Assembly (NCBI GenBank): GCA_032622095.1
Contig: CP136069.1
Span: 6,062,976-6,126,975 of the forward strand
Source of the DNA: Siphonodentalium dalli
Lineage: Eukaryota > Mollusca > Scaphopoda > Gadilida > Siphonodentaliidae
Length of the DNA: 64,000 bases
Direction of reading: 5' to 3'
Position numbers and translations under genes: made by a program. Of this stretch, positions 44,561-53,411 are shown piece by piece (position 1 is the stretch's first letter; the number at the start of each line of letters is the position of its first letter). A model generated the notes under the pieces. The model was not told where the DNA came from and did no database searches. It saw only the letters and a program-made list of their open reading frames with translations.

Positions 44561-47500
44561 GTGAAACTAACAGTGGCTTCCATGAGGCATTCAATTAATT
44601 CATTGGACGTGAAACTAACAGTGGCTTCCATGAGGCATTCAATTAATACATTGGACGTGAAACTAACAGTGGCTTCCATGAGGCATTCAATTAATAAATT
44701 GGACGTGAAACTAACAGTGGCTTCCATGAGGCATTCAATTAATAAATTGGACGTGAAACTAACAGTGGCTTCCATGAGGCATTCAATTAATAAATTGGAC
44801 GTGAAACTAACAGTGGCTTCCATGAGGCATTCAATTAATACATTGGACGTGAAACTAACAGTGGCTTCCATGAGGCATTCAATTAATTCATTGGACGTGA
44901 AACTAACAGTGGCTTCCATGAGGCATTCAATTAATACATTGGACGTGAAACTAACAGTGGCTTCCATGAGGCATTCAATTAATAAATTGGACGTGAAACT
45001 AACAGTGGCTTCCATGAGGCATTCAATTAATAAATTGGACGTGAAACTAACAGTGGCTTCCATGAGGCATTCAATTAATAAATTGGACGTGAAACTAACA
45101 GTGGCTTCCATGAGGCATTCAATTAATAAATTGGACGTGAAACTAACAGTGGCTTCCATGAGGCATTCAATTAATAAATTGGACGTGAAACTAACAGTGG
45201 CTTCCATGAGGCATTCAATTAATACATTGGACGTGAAACTAACAGTGGCTTCCATGAGGCATTCAATTAATACATTGGACGTGAAACTAACAGTGGATTC
45301 CATGAGGCATTCAATTAATAAATTGGACGTGAAACTAACAGTGGCTTCCATGAGGCATTCAATTAATAAATTGGACGTGAAACTAACAGTGGCTTCCATG
45401 AGGCATTCAATTAATAAATTGGACGTGAAACTAACAGTGGCTTCCATGAGGCATTCAATTAATACATTGGACGTGAAACTAACAGTGGCTTCCATGAGGC
45501 ATTCAATTAATACATTGGACGTGAAACTAACAGTGGCTTCCATGAGGCATTCAATTAATAAATTGGACGTGAAACTAACAGTGGCTTCCATGAGGCATTC
45601 AATTAATACATTGGACGTGAAACTAACAGTGGCTTCCATGAGGCATTCAATTAATTCATTGGACGTGAAACTAACAGTGGCTTCCATGAGGCATTCAATT
45701 AATACATTGGACGTGAAACTAACAGTGGCTTCCATGAGGCATTCAATTAATAAATTGGACGTGAAACTAACAGTGGCTTCCATGAGGCATTCAATTAATA
45801 AATTGGACGTGAAACTAACAGTGGCTTCCATGAGGCATTCAATTAATAAATTGGACGTGAAACTAACAGTGGCTTCCATGAGGCATTCAATTAATAAATT
45901 GGACGTGAAACTAACAGTGGCTTCCATGAGGCATTCAATTAATAAATTGGACGTGAAACTAACAGTGGCTTCCATGAGGCATTCAATTAATAAATTGGAC
46001 GTGAAACTAACAGTGGCTTCCATGAGGCATTCAATTAATACATTGGACGTGAAACTAACAGTGGCTTCCATGAGGCATTCAATTAATTCATTGGACGTGA
46101 AACTAACAGTGGCTTCCATGAGGCATTCAATTAATACATTGGACGTGAAACTAACAGTGGCTTCCATGAGGCATTCAATTAATAAATTGGACGTGAAACT
46201 AACAGTGGCTTCCATGAGGCATTCAATTAATAAATTGGACGTGAAACTAACAGTGGCTTCCATGAGGCATTCAATTAATAAATTGGACGTGAAACTAACA
46301 GTGGCTTCCATAAGGCATTCAATTAATAAATTGGACGTGAAACTAACAGTGGCTTACATAAGGCATTCAATTAATAAATTGGACGTGAAACTAACAGTGG
46401 CTTCCATGAGGCATTCAATTAATACATTGGACGTGAAACTAACAGTGGCTTCCATGAGGCATTCAATTAATATATGGGACGTGAAACTAACAGTGGCTTC
46501 CATGAGGCATTCAATTAATATATGGGACGTGAAACTAACAGTGGCCTCCATGAGGCATTCAATTAATACATTGGACGTGAAACTAACAGTGGCTTCCATG
46601 AGGCATTCAATTAATAAATTGGACGTGAAACTAACAGTGGCTTACATAAGGCATTCAATTAATAAATTAGACGTGAAACTAACAGTGGCTTCCATAAGGC
46701 ATTCAATTAATAAATTGGACGTGAAACTAACAGTGGCTTACATAAGGCATTCAATTAATAAATTGGACGTGAAACTAACAGTGGCTTCCATAAGGCATTC
46801 AATTAATACATTGGACGTGAAACTAACAGTGGCTTCCATGAGGCATTCAATTAATAAATTGGACGTGAAACTAACAATGGCTTCCATAAGGCATTCAATT
46901 AATAAATTGGACGTGAAACTAACAGTGGCTTCCATGAGGCATTCAATTAATACATTGGACGTGAAACTAACAGTGGCTTCCATGAGGCATTCAATTAATA
47001 CATTGGACGTGAAACTAACAGTGGCTTCCATGAGGCATTCAATTAATACATTGGACGTGAAACTAACAGTGGCTTCCATAAGGCATTCAATTAATAAATT
47101 GGACGTGAAACTAACAATGGCTTCCATGAGGCATTCAATTAATAAATTGGACGTGAAACTAACAGTGGCTTACATAAGGCATTCAATTAATAAATTGGAC
47201 GTGAAACTAACAATGGCTTCCATGAGGCATTCAATTAATACATTGGACGTGAAACTAACAATGGCTTCCATGAGGCATTCAATTAATACATTGGACGTGA
47301 AACTAACAGTGGCTTCCATGAGGCATTCAATTAATACATTGGACGTGAAACTAACAGTGGCTTCCATGAGGCATTCAATTAATAAATTGGACGTGAAACT
47401 AACAGTGGCTTCCATGAGGCATTCAATTAATACATTGGACGTGAAACTAACAGTGGCTTCCATGAGGCATTCAATTAATACATTGGACGTGAAACTAACA

Positions 47501-49093
47501 GTGGCTTCCATGAGGCATTCAATTAATACATTGGACGTGAAACTAACAGTGGCTTCCATGAGGCATTCAATTAATAAATTGGACGTGAAACTAACAGTGG
47601 CTTCCATGAGGCATTCAATTAATACATTGGACGTGAAACTAACAGTGGCTTCCATGAGGCATTCAATTAATAAATTGGACGTGAAACTAACAGTGGCTTC
47701 CATGAGGCATTCAATTAATACATTGGACGTGAAACTAACAGTGGCTTCCATGAGGCATTCAATTAATAAATTGGACGTGAAACTAACAGTGGCTTCCATG
47801 AGGCATTCAATTAATACATTGGACGTGAAACTAACAGTGGCTTCCATGAGGCATTCAATTAATACATTGGACGTGAAACTAACAGTGGCTTCCATGAGGC
47901 ATTCAATTAATAAATTGGACGTGAAACTAACAGTGGCTTCCATGAGGCATTCAATTAATACATTGGACGTGAAACTAACAGTGGCTTCCATGAGGCATTC
48001 AATTAATACATTGGACGTGAAACTAACAGTGGCTTCCATGAGGCATTCAATTAATACATTGGACGTGAAACTAACAATGGCTTCCATGAGGCATTCAATT
48101 AATACATTGGACGTGAAACTAACAGTGGCTTCCATGAGGCATTCAATTAATACATTGGACGTGAAACTAACAGTGGCTTCCATGAGGCATTCAATTAATA
48201 AATTGGACGTGAAACTAACAGTGGCTTCCATGAGGCATTCAATTAATACATTGGACGTGAAACTAACAGTGGCTTCCATGAGGCATTCAATTAATACATT
48301 GGACGTGAAACTAACAGTGGCTTCCATGAGGCATTCAATTAATACATTGGACGTGAAACTAACAGTGGCTTCCATGAGGCATTCAATTAATACATTGGAC
48401 GTGAAACTAACAGTGGCTTCCATGAGGCATTCAATTAATACATTGGACGTGAAACTAACAGTGGCTTCCATGAGGCATTCAATTAATACATTGGACGTGA
48501 AACTAACAGTGGCTTCCATGAGGCATTCAATTAATACATTGGACGTGAAACTAACAGTGGCTTCCATGAGGCATTCAATTAATAAATTGGACGTGAAACT
48601 AACAGTGGCTTCCATAAGGCATTCAATTAATACATTGGACGTGAAACTAACAGTGGCTTCCATGAGGCATTCAATTAATACATTGGACGTGAAACTAACA
48701 GTGGCTTCCATGAGGCATTCAATTAATACATTGGACGTGAAACTAACAGTGGCTTCCATAAGGCATTCAATTAATAAATTGGACGTGAAACTAACAGTGG
48801 CTTCCATGAGGCATTCAATTAATACATTGGACGTGAAACTAACAATGGCTTCCATAAGGCATTCAATTAATACATTGGACGTGAAACTAACAGTGGCTTC
48901 CATGAGGCATTCAATTAATACATTGGACGTGAAACTAACAATGGCTTCCATGAGGCATTCAATTAATACATTGGACGTGAAACTAACAGTGGCTTCCATG
49001 AGGCATTCAATTAATAAATTGGACGTGAAACTAACAGTGGCTTCCATGAGGCATTCAATTAATAAATTGGACGTGAAACTAACAGTGGCTTCC

Positions 49094-49316
49094 ATGAGGG
49101 GTGTATTCGGGTGTGGCTCCCATGAGGGGTGTATTCGGGTGTGGCTTCCATGAGGGGTGTATTCGGTGTGGCTTCCATGAGGGGTGTATTCGGGTGTGGC
49201 TTCCATGAGGGGTGTATTCGGGTGTGGCTTCCATGAGGGGTGTATTCGGGTGTGGCTTCCATGAGGGGTGTATTCGGGTGTGGCTTCCACGAGGGGTGTA
49301 TTCGGGTGTGGCTTCC
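49094..49316 (+). repeat. 28-bp G-rich minisatellite, 8 copies
   Basis: ATG (once ACG) of the unit falls at 49094, 49122, 49150, 49177, 49205, 49233, 49261 and 49289, so the period is 28 bp with one 27-bp copy that lost a G. Each unit carries GAGGGGTGTATTCGGGTG, absent from the 48-bp satellite, and the 15-mer GTGGCTTCCATGAGG (one copy reads CTCCC), which is the satellite's own core. The array looks like a secondary expansion from within a 48-bp unit. It breaks the long open frame because 28 is not a multiple of 3. Confidence 0.95.
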
Positions 49317-49338
49317 ATGAGGCATTCAATTAATAAAT
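49317..49338 (+). repeat. Terminal remnant of the 48-bp unit
   Basis: After the last 28-bp copy the sequence returns to the satellite for 22 bp, ending in AATAAATT. It then diverges at CGTCGACG, an 8-bp palindrome. The next bases include GTTTCACGT, the reverse complement of ACGTGAAAC from the satellite unit. So the boundary may hold a short inverted scrap of the same repeat. Confidence 0.8.
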
Positions 49339-49454
49339 TCGTCGACGTTTCACGTAATTATGCGTTGTTTGTCACTAGATCAATAAGACTCTTTGACGTA
49401 TTTAATGTCGAAAATTTATGACATACAAGCCTGCAAATAGCGTGTCTGTCATTT

Positions 49455-49547
49455 GCAGAATGAGGTCCCCAGAGGGTGAATTTAGTGATGCTATACCGCA
49501 AAGCGGGCTAGCATCACCAAATTCACCCTCTGTAGACCTCATTCTGC
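49455..49547. repeat. Hairpin 1 of the foldback element (45-bp arms)
   Basis: Arms 49455-49499 and 49503-49547 are reverse complements with about five mismatches around the loop AAA, flanked by CCGC and GCGG. The arm reads GCAGAATGAGGTC, then the AGAGGGTGAATTT block, then GATGCTA. Confidence 0.92.
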
Positions 49548-49747
49548 TTAGGCCTCATCTTCTGGGAAGTATCTATAGTATCAAATTAACATTGTTTTTA
49601 TTTACATTTCCCTTCTAGGAAGTTTCTATATCCCCTAATTTGCAGAAGATAAAATTCATAATTGAGGTGCCCAATGTGTGAATTCAGCAACTTCAACTGG
49701 GGAACTTCAATCTGATCCTAGGTGTGCCATAGCAGTTGAGGGCCTTA

Positions 49748-49841
49748 GCAGAATGAGGTCCACAGAGGGTGAATTTAGTGATGCTAGCCCGCTGTGCGGG
49801 ATAGCGTCACTAAATTCACCCTCTGGGGGACCTCTTTCTGC
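49748..49841. repeat. Hairpin 2 of the foldback element (45/46-bp arms)
   Basis: Arms 49748-49792 and 49796-49841 pair around the loop TGT, flanked by CCCGC and GCGGG. Both arms are homologous to hairpin 1, so four copies of one arm sequence occur in alternating orientation within 390 bp. Confidence 0.92.
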
Positions 49842-49965
49842 AAATGACAGGCAAGATATTTGCAGGCTTGATGACATATATTTTCAATCTATATAAATTT
49901 TAGTCACATGCATCAATTCTTCTTCATTCCTCGTCACCGATTCCGAATCACGCGTTCGCGCAACA

Positions 49966-50366
49966 TTAACCCTTTCAGTGCCAGGGGCCGATTTCATCGG
50001 CCATAATTTACGGTCTGTAAAATCGGCCCTAAAAATTGTTTTTTTTTTTTTTTTAGATAAAACCTTAGGGGCATGTTATAACTCAAAACTATCACCAAGT
50101 ATTCATAGTAATAATTTTGATGCCCATGAAAAACGTAAGATACCCTGGCAGTAAACCTACAAAATATGTCTGCTAAAGAATATCAGAAAAAATTATTAAA
50201 ATTGTAAAAAATTGTAAAAAATAATAACAAATGATGAAAAATTGTTAGGCCAATGCATTCTCTTATATATTCGAGGCGACCTATGGTCGACTCGCATATA
50301 TAAGACAATGCATTGGCACAGGGTATATGGGTTGATACAAATCGGACCTGGCACTGAAAGGGTTAA
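49966..50366. mobile_element. piggyBac-like MITE with TTAA target duplication
   Basis: TTAA at 49966-49969 and 50363-50366 flanks a 393-bp element whose ends are exact inverted copies of CCCTTTCAGTGCCAGG, extending imperfectly through CCGATTT. A CCC-type terminus with a TTAA duplication is the hallmark of piggyBac-family elements (established knowledge). No transposase frame is present, so it would need a transposase from elsewhere. It holds a perfect 7-bp stem GGCCGAT/ATCGGCC near 49986, a T-run near 50039, and the shared 69-bp palindrome at 50249. Confidence 0.85.
50249..50317. repeat. 69-bp palindromic module, copy 1
   Basis: 33-bp arms surround a 3-bp loop. The left arm starts GCCAATGCATTCTCTTATAT and ends GCGACC; the right arm starts GGTCGACTCGCATATATAAG and ends GCATTGGC. 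This copy has a few mismatches (TTCGAG, GACAATG). Asymmetric flanks TTAGGCC and GGCACAGGG are shared with the other copies. Confidence 0.92.
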
Positions 50367-51426
50367 TACATTTTGGGGACACCTGACACTATTCCCTGTT
50401 TTGCAACAACCGTTGCTTATGAACCGTTGCATATTATTACGCGCGCCGCATGTATATTGTCCTAGAGATTCGAGATAGCTAGGTTCGCTGGGCGTTTTAT
50501 TTATAGGTAATGGGAATTTTTGGGAGGATTAAAAGTCGAACTGCGAACCGGAGGCCGAGTCCGGTAAAAGGTGTAGTTGGGAGTTTCAATTTCGTTTATT
50601 GTCCTTTACATTATTATGTCAATGATGTTCATTTTTGGTTTGTGACAAGCTATGTCAATTACAAATAAAAGAAATGAAAAAGATAATTTGTAAGTCTTAT
50701 ATTTCAACTTTTATAGACATTTTCGTTCTGCAGCCCACTGGGGGTTGTGGTCGGAGACGGCCGAGTCGCCCGCCGGTTCGTTAATTAGGTGCTGGTTGTT
50801 ATTGTTATTTTAACGGAATTCTGAGTTGGTCATTCGCGAAACCAATATATTTTATATTCTATAGTTACAATCATGGGTATATAATATATGATCTTGAGGG
50901 CGTTACCATTTCTGACTATGGTTTTCTTGTTATTATATAGAATGTGATTATTGAATGGAATAAGGGTAGGATACCATGGTCTCTATGGTCCGCTGCGTGA
51001 CATCGCATCGACCAATAACCATCGAGTTGTCAAACCCAGCAATGCATATGTCATCCCGACATGTTCTACATATCTTATTACGAAATTGTCACTATTTCCA
51101 TATTTATTTCAAAGAGTGCAATCACACCACACGACTACACAGCTCCATACAGAGTTTGTGCAATAACATTTACAGTATAATGTCCTAAATAATCGACTCC
51201 TTAGCCACAGCAGAATTATGGGTAACTGTTCAAGATTAGTCAAGAGCTTTCAAATGAATGACAACAAGCCATATTTCCGACTAAATCCTGAAAAGTTACC
51301 CGAGGTGTGTACACGGGCCAACCATTAATGTCCTCACCCGATCGGACAGCCTACTGCACCAACACCTGGGCAAATGTTGTAATGGGGGAAGTCGGCATTT
51401 AGCATTCGGATCTGTATTCAGTGATC
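50367..51426. other. Unassigned intergenic DNA
   Basis: About 1.06 kb with no open frame above 80 codons, no recognised RNA gene and no clear repeat. A locally GC-richer patch lies near 50740-50780 (GGAGACGGCCGAGTCGCCC). I see no reason to call a gene. Confidence 0.6.
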
Positions 51427-51607
51427 TTAACCCTTTACCCAACAAAACGGCCAAAAACGTCCAAATAAAGCTGCAACAGCCTAAATTATCTTGGGTCTGT
51501 CTCAATAAAACCATACAAATATGGATATCATTGGAACCGGCTCATTGACCACATTGTGATGGTTACAGTTATGCCCTGTGCCAATGAATTCTCTTATATA
51601 TATCTCA
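51427..51607. mobile_element. Solitary left end of a piggyBac-like MITE, interrupted
   Basis: TTAA at 51427-51430 is followed by CCCTTTACCCAACAAAACGG, one base different from the termini of the next element. At 51573-51600 a decayed arm of the 69-bp palindrome appears (GCCCTGTGCCAATGAATTCT). No matching right end is visible before or after the next element, so this is probably an older relative that was truncated or entered by the 51612 element. Confidence 0.6.
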
Positions 51608-51637
51608 TTAACCCTTTACCCAACAGAACGGCCCTGT

Positions 51638-51706
51638 GCCAATGCATTCTCTTATATATGCGAGTCGACCATAGGTCGCCTCGCATATATAAGAGAATGC
51701 ATTGGC
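51638..51706. repeat. 69-bp palindromic module, copy 2 (inverted orientation)
   Basis: 33-bp arms with one mismatch surround a 3-bp loop, inside the left terminus. The flanks CCCTGTGCC and GGCCTAA show it is in the opposite orientation to copies 1, 3 and 4. Confidence 0.95.
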
Positions 51707-51785
51707 CTAAAACAAATCGTTTTTTAACACTTTTTACCATTTTTTCTTACATTCTTTAACAATTTTATAATATTTAATGTGTTAA

Positions 51786-51854
51786 GCCAATGCATTCTCT
51801 TATATATGCGAGGCGACCTATGGTCGACTCGCATATATAAGAGAATGCATTGGC
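51786..51854. repeat. 69-bp palindromic module, copy 3
   Basis: Perfect inverted counterpart of copy 2, inside the right terminus, with flanks TTAAGCC and GGCACAGGG. Confidence 0.95.
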
Positions 51855-51884
51855 ACAGGGCCGTTCTGTTGGGTAAAGGGTTAA

Positions 51885-52212
51885 TGAGACTTTTCGGCCT
51901 GACAAGTTTGGTATTTGACCGACTTCTGGTTTATTATGTCTACATACCATAGTATGGTAATCATAGTGCTAACGTCCGGATTGACCACTCGTCGTTAGTC
52001 CGTCCGTCCGTCCGTCGTCTGTCTGCCTGTCTGTCGTAGACACTTTACGCATGGTGCGATAACTCGAACATTTTCTATCTAATCGGAACCAAATTTTGTA
52101 TATGAATTTCTCAGCAAAAAAGACAGATCGAGTTTGAAAAAATATTCACTCTTAAACAAAAATTGTAGGTAAAATTTAATACATTATCATTGTAAACTTA
52201 AATTGGACTCTC
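51885..52212. other. Unassigned AT-rich DNA with a TCCG/TCTG microsatellite
   Basis: No gene is seen. A short tract of GTCC and GTCT/GCCT tetranucleotides runs from 51998 to 52036. A perfect TACCATA/TATGGTA stem lies at 51945-51959. The sequence after the microsatellite (GCGATAACTCGAACA) has the look of dispersed invertebrate repeats, but I cannot name it. Confidence 0.6.
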
Positions 52213-52453
52213 TTAACCCATGTCCAGGTCACCTTTTCACATTTAACCCAAGGCTGTGGTGTTGCAGCATTACAGATCCTGTACCAGTACATTTTCTCGT
52301 GCAAATGCGGGTGACCCATAAATTCCAATAATTTGTGTTATGTACATTTGTCTATATATAATAGTACATAACAGTATACTCTATAATTCAACATCAAAAC
52401 TCTCATTTATGATTCCGATCATAGTAATTTACTATCACCAAGGGATGGGTTAA
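52213..52453. mobile_element. Possible TTAA-flanked MITE
   Basis: TTAA at 52213-52216 and 52450-52453 flanks 233 bp that begin CCCATGTCC and end GGGATGGG. Only the outer five or six bases pair well (CCCAT/ATGGG), so the termini are weaker than in the neighbours. The placement and TTAA ends resemble the adjacent piggyBac-like elements, but chance cannot be excluded. Confidence 0.45.
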
Positions 52454-52454
52454 C

Positions 52455-52566
52455 ATCTGCCGATCATGCTCGGCCTCTCGTTTTTATCAGGATACCCTGA
52501 CCCGGTTGCGATCCCCGGTCCTCCAGCACGATAGACCAGTACGCTCGCTACCTCTCGGCTGCAGGA
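52455..52566 (-). mobile_element. Possible tRNA-derived SINE fragment
   Basis: This GC-rich island stands out from AT-rich flanks. On the minus strand it carries GGATCGCAACC (52504-52514), 8 of 11 matches to the tRNA B-box consensus, and TAGCGAGCGTACTGG (52536-52550) at about the A-box distance upstream. This spacing is typical of tRNA-derived SINE heads. The T-run at 52567-52579 lies on the wrong side to be this element's own tail, so boundaries and identity are tentative. Confidence 0.35.
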
Positions 52567-52590
52567 TTTTTTTTTTTTTAATAAGGCCAA

Positions 52591-53411
52591 TTTAAAGGTG
52601 CTCAATCCGATCAGACGGTCCCCATATTACCAAGTTACAACAACAACAAAGTTATCAGAATCGTTAATTACAATAAAATAATGCTAACCTCTGTCAACAA
52701 TGGAATAAAATTTCACAAAACGTGTTATTTATCAACATGTTGTTCAACGAAATGTGGCCGTATTATCACTTGAGTATCACGAAATTTTGCCGTATTACCA
52801 CTTAATTTTAGAGTTATTCAACCTCATCCGCAATGTTGTCCGAGACCGTCGATTTGAAAATCCTATTCCGGGGCACAATTAATTAAATATTTTAAGAAAT
52901 AACAAATTTCAAAAATCGATATCTGATCACTCTGAGCTTTAAAGGTACTCAATCCGACCAGAGGGTCCCCATATCACCAAGATACAACAACAACAACAAC
53001 AACAACAACATTTCTTTAAAATACCCTTTAGTTATAAGAATCGATTAATTGTAACAAAATAATGCTAAACACTGTCAACTATGGTATCAAATTTCCCCCA
53101 AAACGTGTTAATTATCAGCATTTTGTTCAACGAAATATGGCCGTATTATAACTTATTTTTAGAGCTATCCAACTTCATCCGCAATTTTGACCGAGACCGT
53201 CAATTTTACGACGTATTTCTGGGCCACAAACAATTGAAATAACAAACTTCAAAAATCGATATCTGATCATCACCCTGAACTTTGATGGGTGGGTTCCTCG
53301 ACTCGAATCAAATATTTTTTACACCAGAAGCCAAAGAAATAGTAATTTAGGGGTGTTTAATCGGATTATAATAGTAATTTAGGGGTGCTTAATCGGATTG
53401 AGTACCTTTAA
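52591..53411. mobile_element. Dimeric TTAA-ended MITE
   Basis: The left end TTAAAGGTGCTCAATCCGA is mirrored at 53393-53411 by TCGGATTGAGTACCTTTAA. The interior is a tandem dimer: copy A 52591-52937 and copy B 52938 to about 53283. They share TTCAACGAAAT, CCGAGACCGTC, AAAAATCGATATCTGATCA and other blocks, offset by 347 bp with substitutions and small indels. Copy B begins with its own copy of the terminal sequence. Both ends hold TTAA, so a TTAA target duplication is possible but not separable from the terminus. No transposase frame is present. Confidence 0.7.
52984..53010 (+). repeat. (CAA)n microsatellite
   Basis: About eight CAA triplets lie in copy B of the dimeric element; copy A has only three or four at the equivalent place. 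The expansion therefore followed duplication. Confidence 0.9.

Larger units (their letters stand above)
1..49093 (+). repeat. 48-bp satellite array, about 1,022 head-to-tail copies
   Basis: A 48-bp unit repeats without interruption from the first base. The GG of the TTGGAC motif falls at 13, 61 and every 48 bp to 49021 and 49069, exactly 1,022 periods, so there is no net insertion or deletion in 49 kb. Conserved parts include the 19-mer GTGAAACTAACAGTGGCTT and CATTCAATTAAT. Variation is concentrated in two windows: TCC/TAC with ATG/ATA/ATT/CTA, and AAA/ACA/TCA before TTGG. Each unit holds a small inverted repeat, CAATT and AATTG around AATA. The array is truncated by the window edge, so its full length is unknown. 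No transposon, unique DNA or inverted block interrupts it. Function cannot be read from the sequence; centromeric, heterochromatic or neutral satellite are all possible. Confidence 0.98.
11..49153 (+). other. Open frame of about 16,380 codons through the satellite; not called a gene
   Basis: One plus frame has no stop from the left edge to a TGA just past 49150, reading a 16-residue period LDVKLTVASMRHSINK. The frame is already open at the edge, so no start can be assigned. It stays open because the period is a multiple of 3 and no variant is a stop. I count roughly 27 substitution types, of which about 4 are silent, and the frequent ones (K/T/S, S/Y, M/I) all change the residue. Only about five of the 144 possible single changes in the unit give a stop, so zero nonsense is expected fairly often by chance. 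I see no signal peptide, splice structure or unique domain. The frame dies as soon as the period becomes 28 bp. A real repetitive protein cannot be excluded without transcript data. Confidence 0.85.
49410..49885. mobile_element. Foldback MITE with about 90-bp inverted termini
   Basis: The left end contains AAGCCTGCAAATA and CTGTCATTTGCAGAA; the right end contains their reverse complements with few differences. Similarity between the ends runs for about 90 bp, through GAGGTCC and the block AGAGGGTGAATTTAGTGA. The outer 10 bp (GAAAATNTATG) still match, so the exact ends and any target duplication are uncertain. Each terminus also pairs with a nearby internal copy, giving two hairpins. The centre, about 200 bp, shows no coding potential, so the element is non-autonomous. 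The superfamily is not recognised. Confidence 0.8.
51608..51884. mobile_element. piggyBac-like MITE with perfect 95-bp inverted termini
   Basis: TTAA at 51608-51611 and 51881-51884 flanks a 269-bp element. Its terminal 95 bp (51612-51706 and 51786-51880) are perfect inverted copies, starting CCCTTTACCCAACAGAACGG. Each terminus contains a complete 69-bp palindrome, so the element can fold as two small hairpins or one large one. The 79-bp centre is AT-rich and non-coding. Perfect identity of the arms suggests recent activity or recent arm conversion. The sequence just outside is TCTCA on the left and TGAGA on the right, so the empty site would have been a 14-bp palindrome centred on TTAA. Confidence 0.9.

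Noticed and set aside
43474-46311. Antisense frames such as the 945-codon one (MEATVSFTSNLLIECL period)
   Set aside because: They begin and end wherever the TAC variant puts a TAA on the minus strand. They are the complement of the satellite, not genes.
1-49093. CRISPR array
   Set aside because: Units abut directly with no unique spacers, there are no cas genes, and the context is eukaryotic.
11-49153. A giant protein-coding gene of about 16,380 residues
   Set aside because: The frame is explained by a 48-bp period with few stop-adjacent codons. Variants are mostly amino-acid-changing, the frame has no unique domain or start, and it ends when the period changes. Transcript evidence would be needed.
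49094-49316. Strong G-quadruplex in the 28-bp repeat
   Set aside because: Each unit has GGGG and GGG, but the spacing back to the next run is about 14 bases, so a stable short-loop quadruplex is not clearly supported.
49059-49329. Short frames across the 28-bp repeat
   Set aside because: They are frame-shifted readings of the same 28-bp unit in several frames and strands.
50196-51759. Small frames of 65-80 codons between the MITEs
   Set aside because: They cross palindromes and element ends, overlap in several frames, and show no domain or codon signal.
52504-52550. Functional tRNA gene
   Set aside because: A- and B-box-like motifs are present but imperfect. I cannot fold a cloverleaf with an acceptor stem, so a SINE fragment is the more likely reading.
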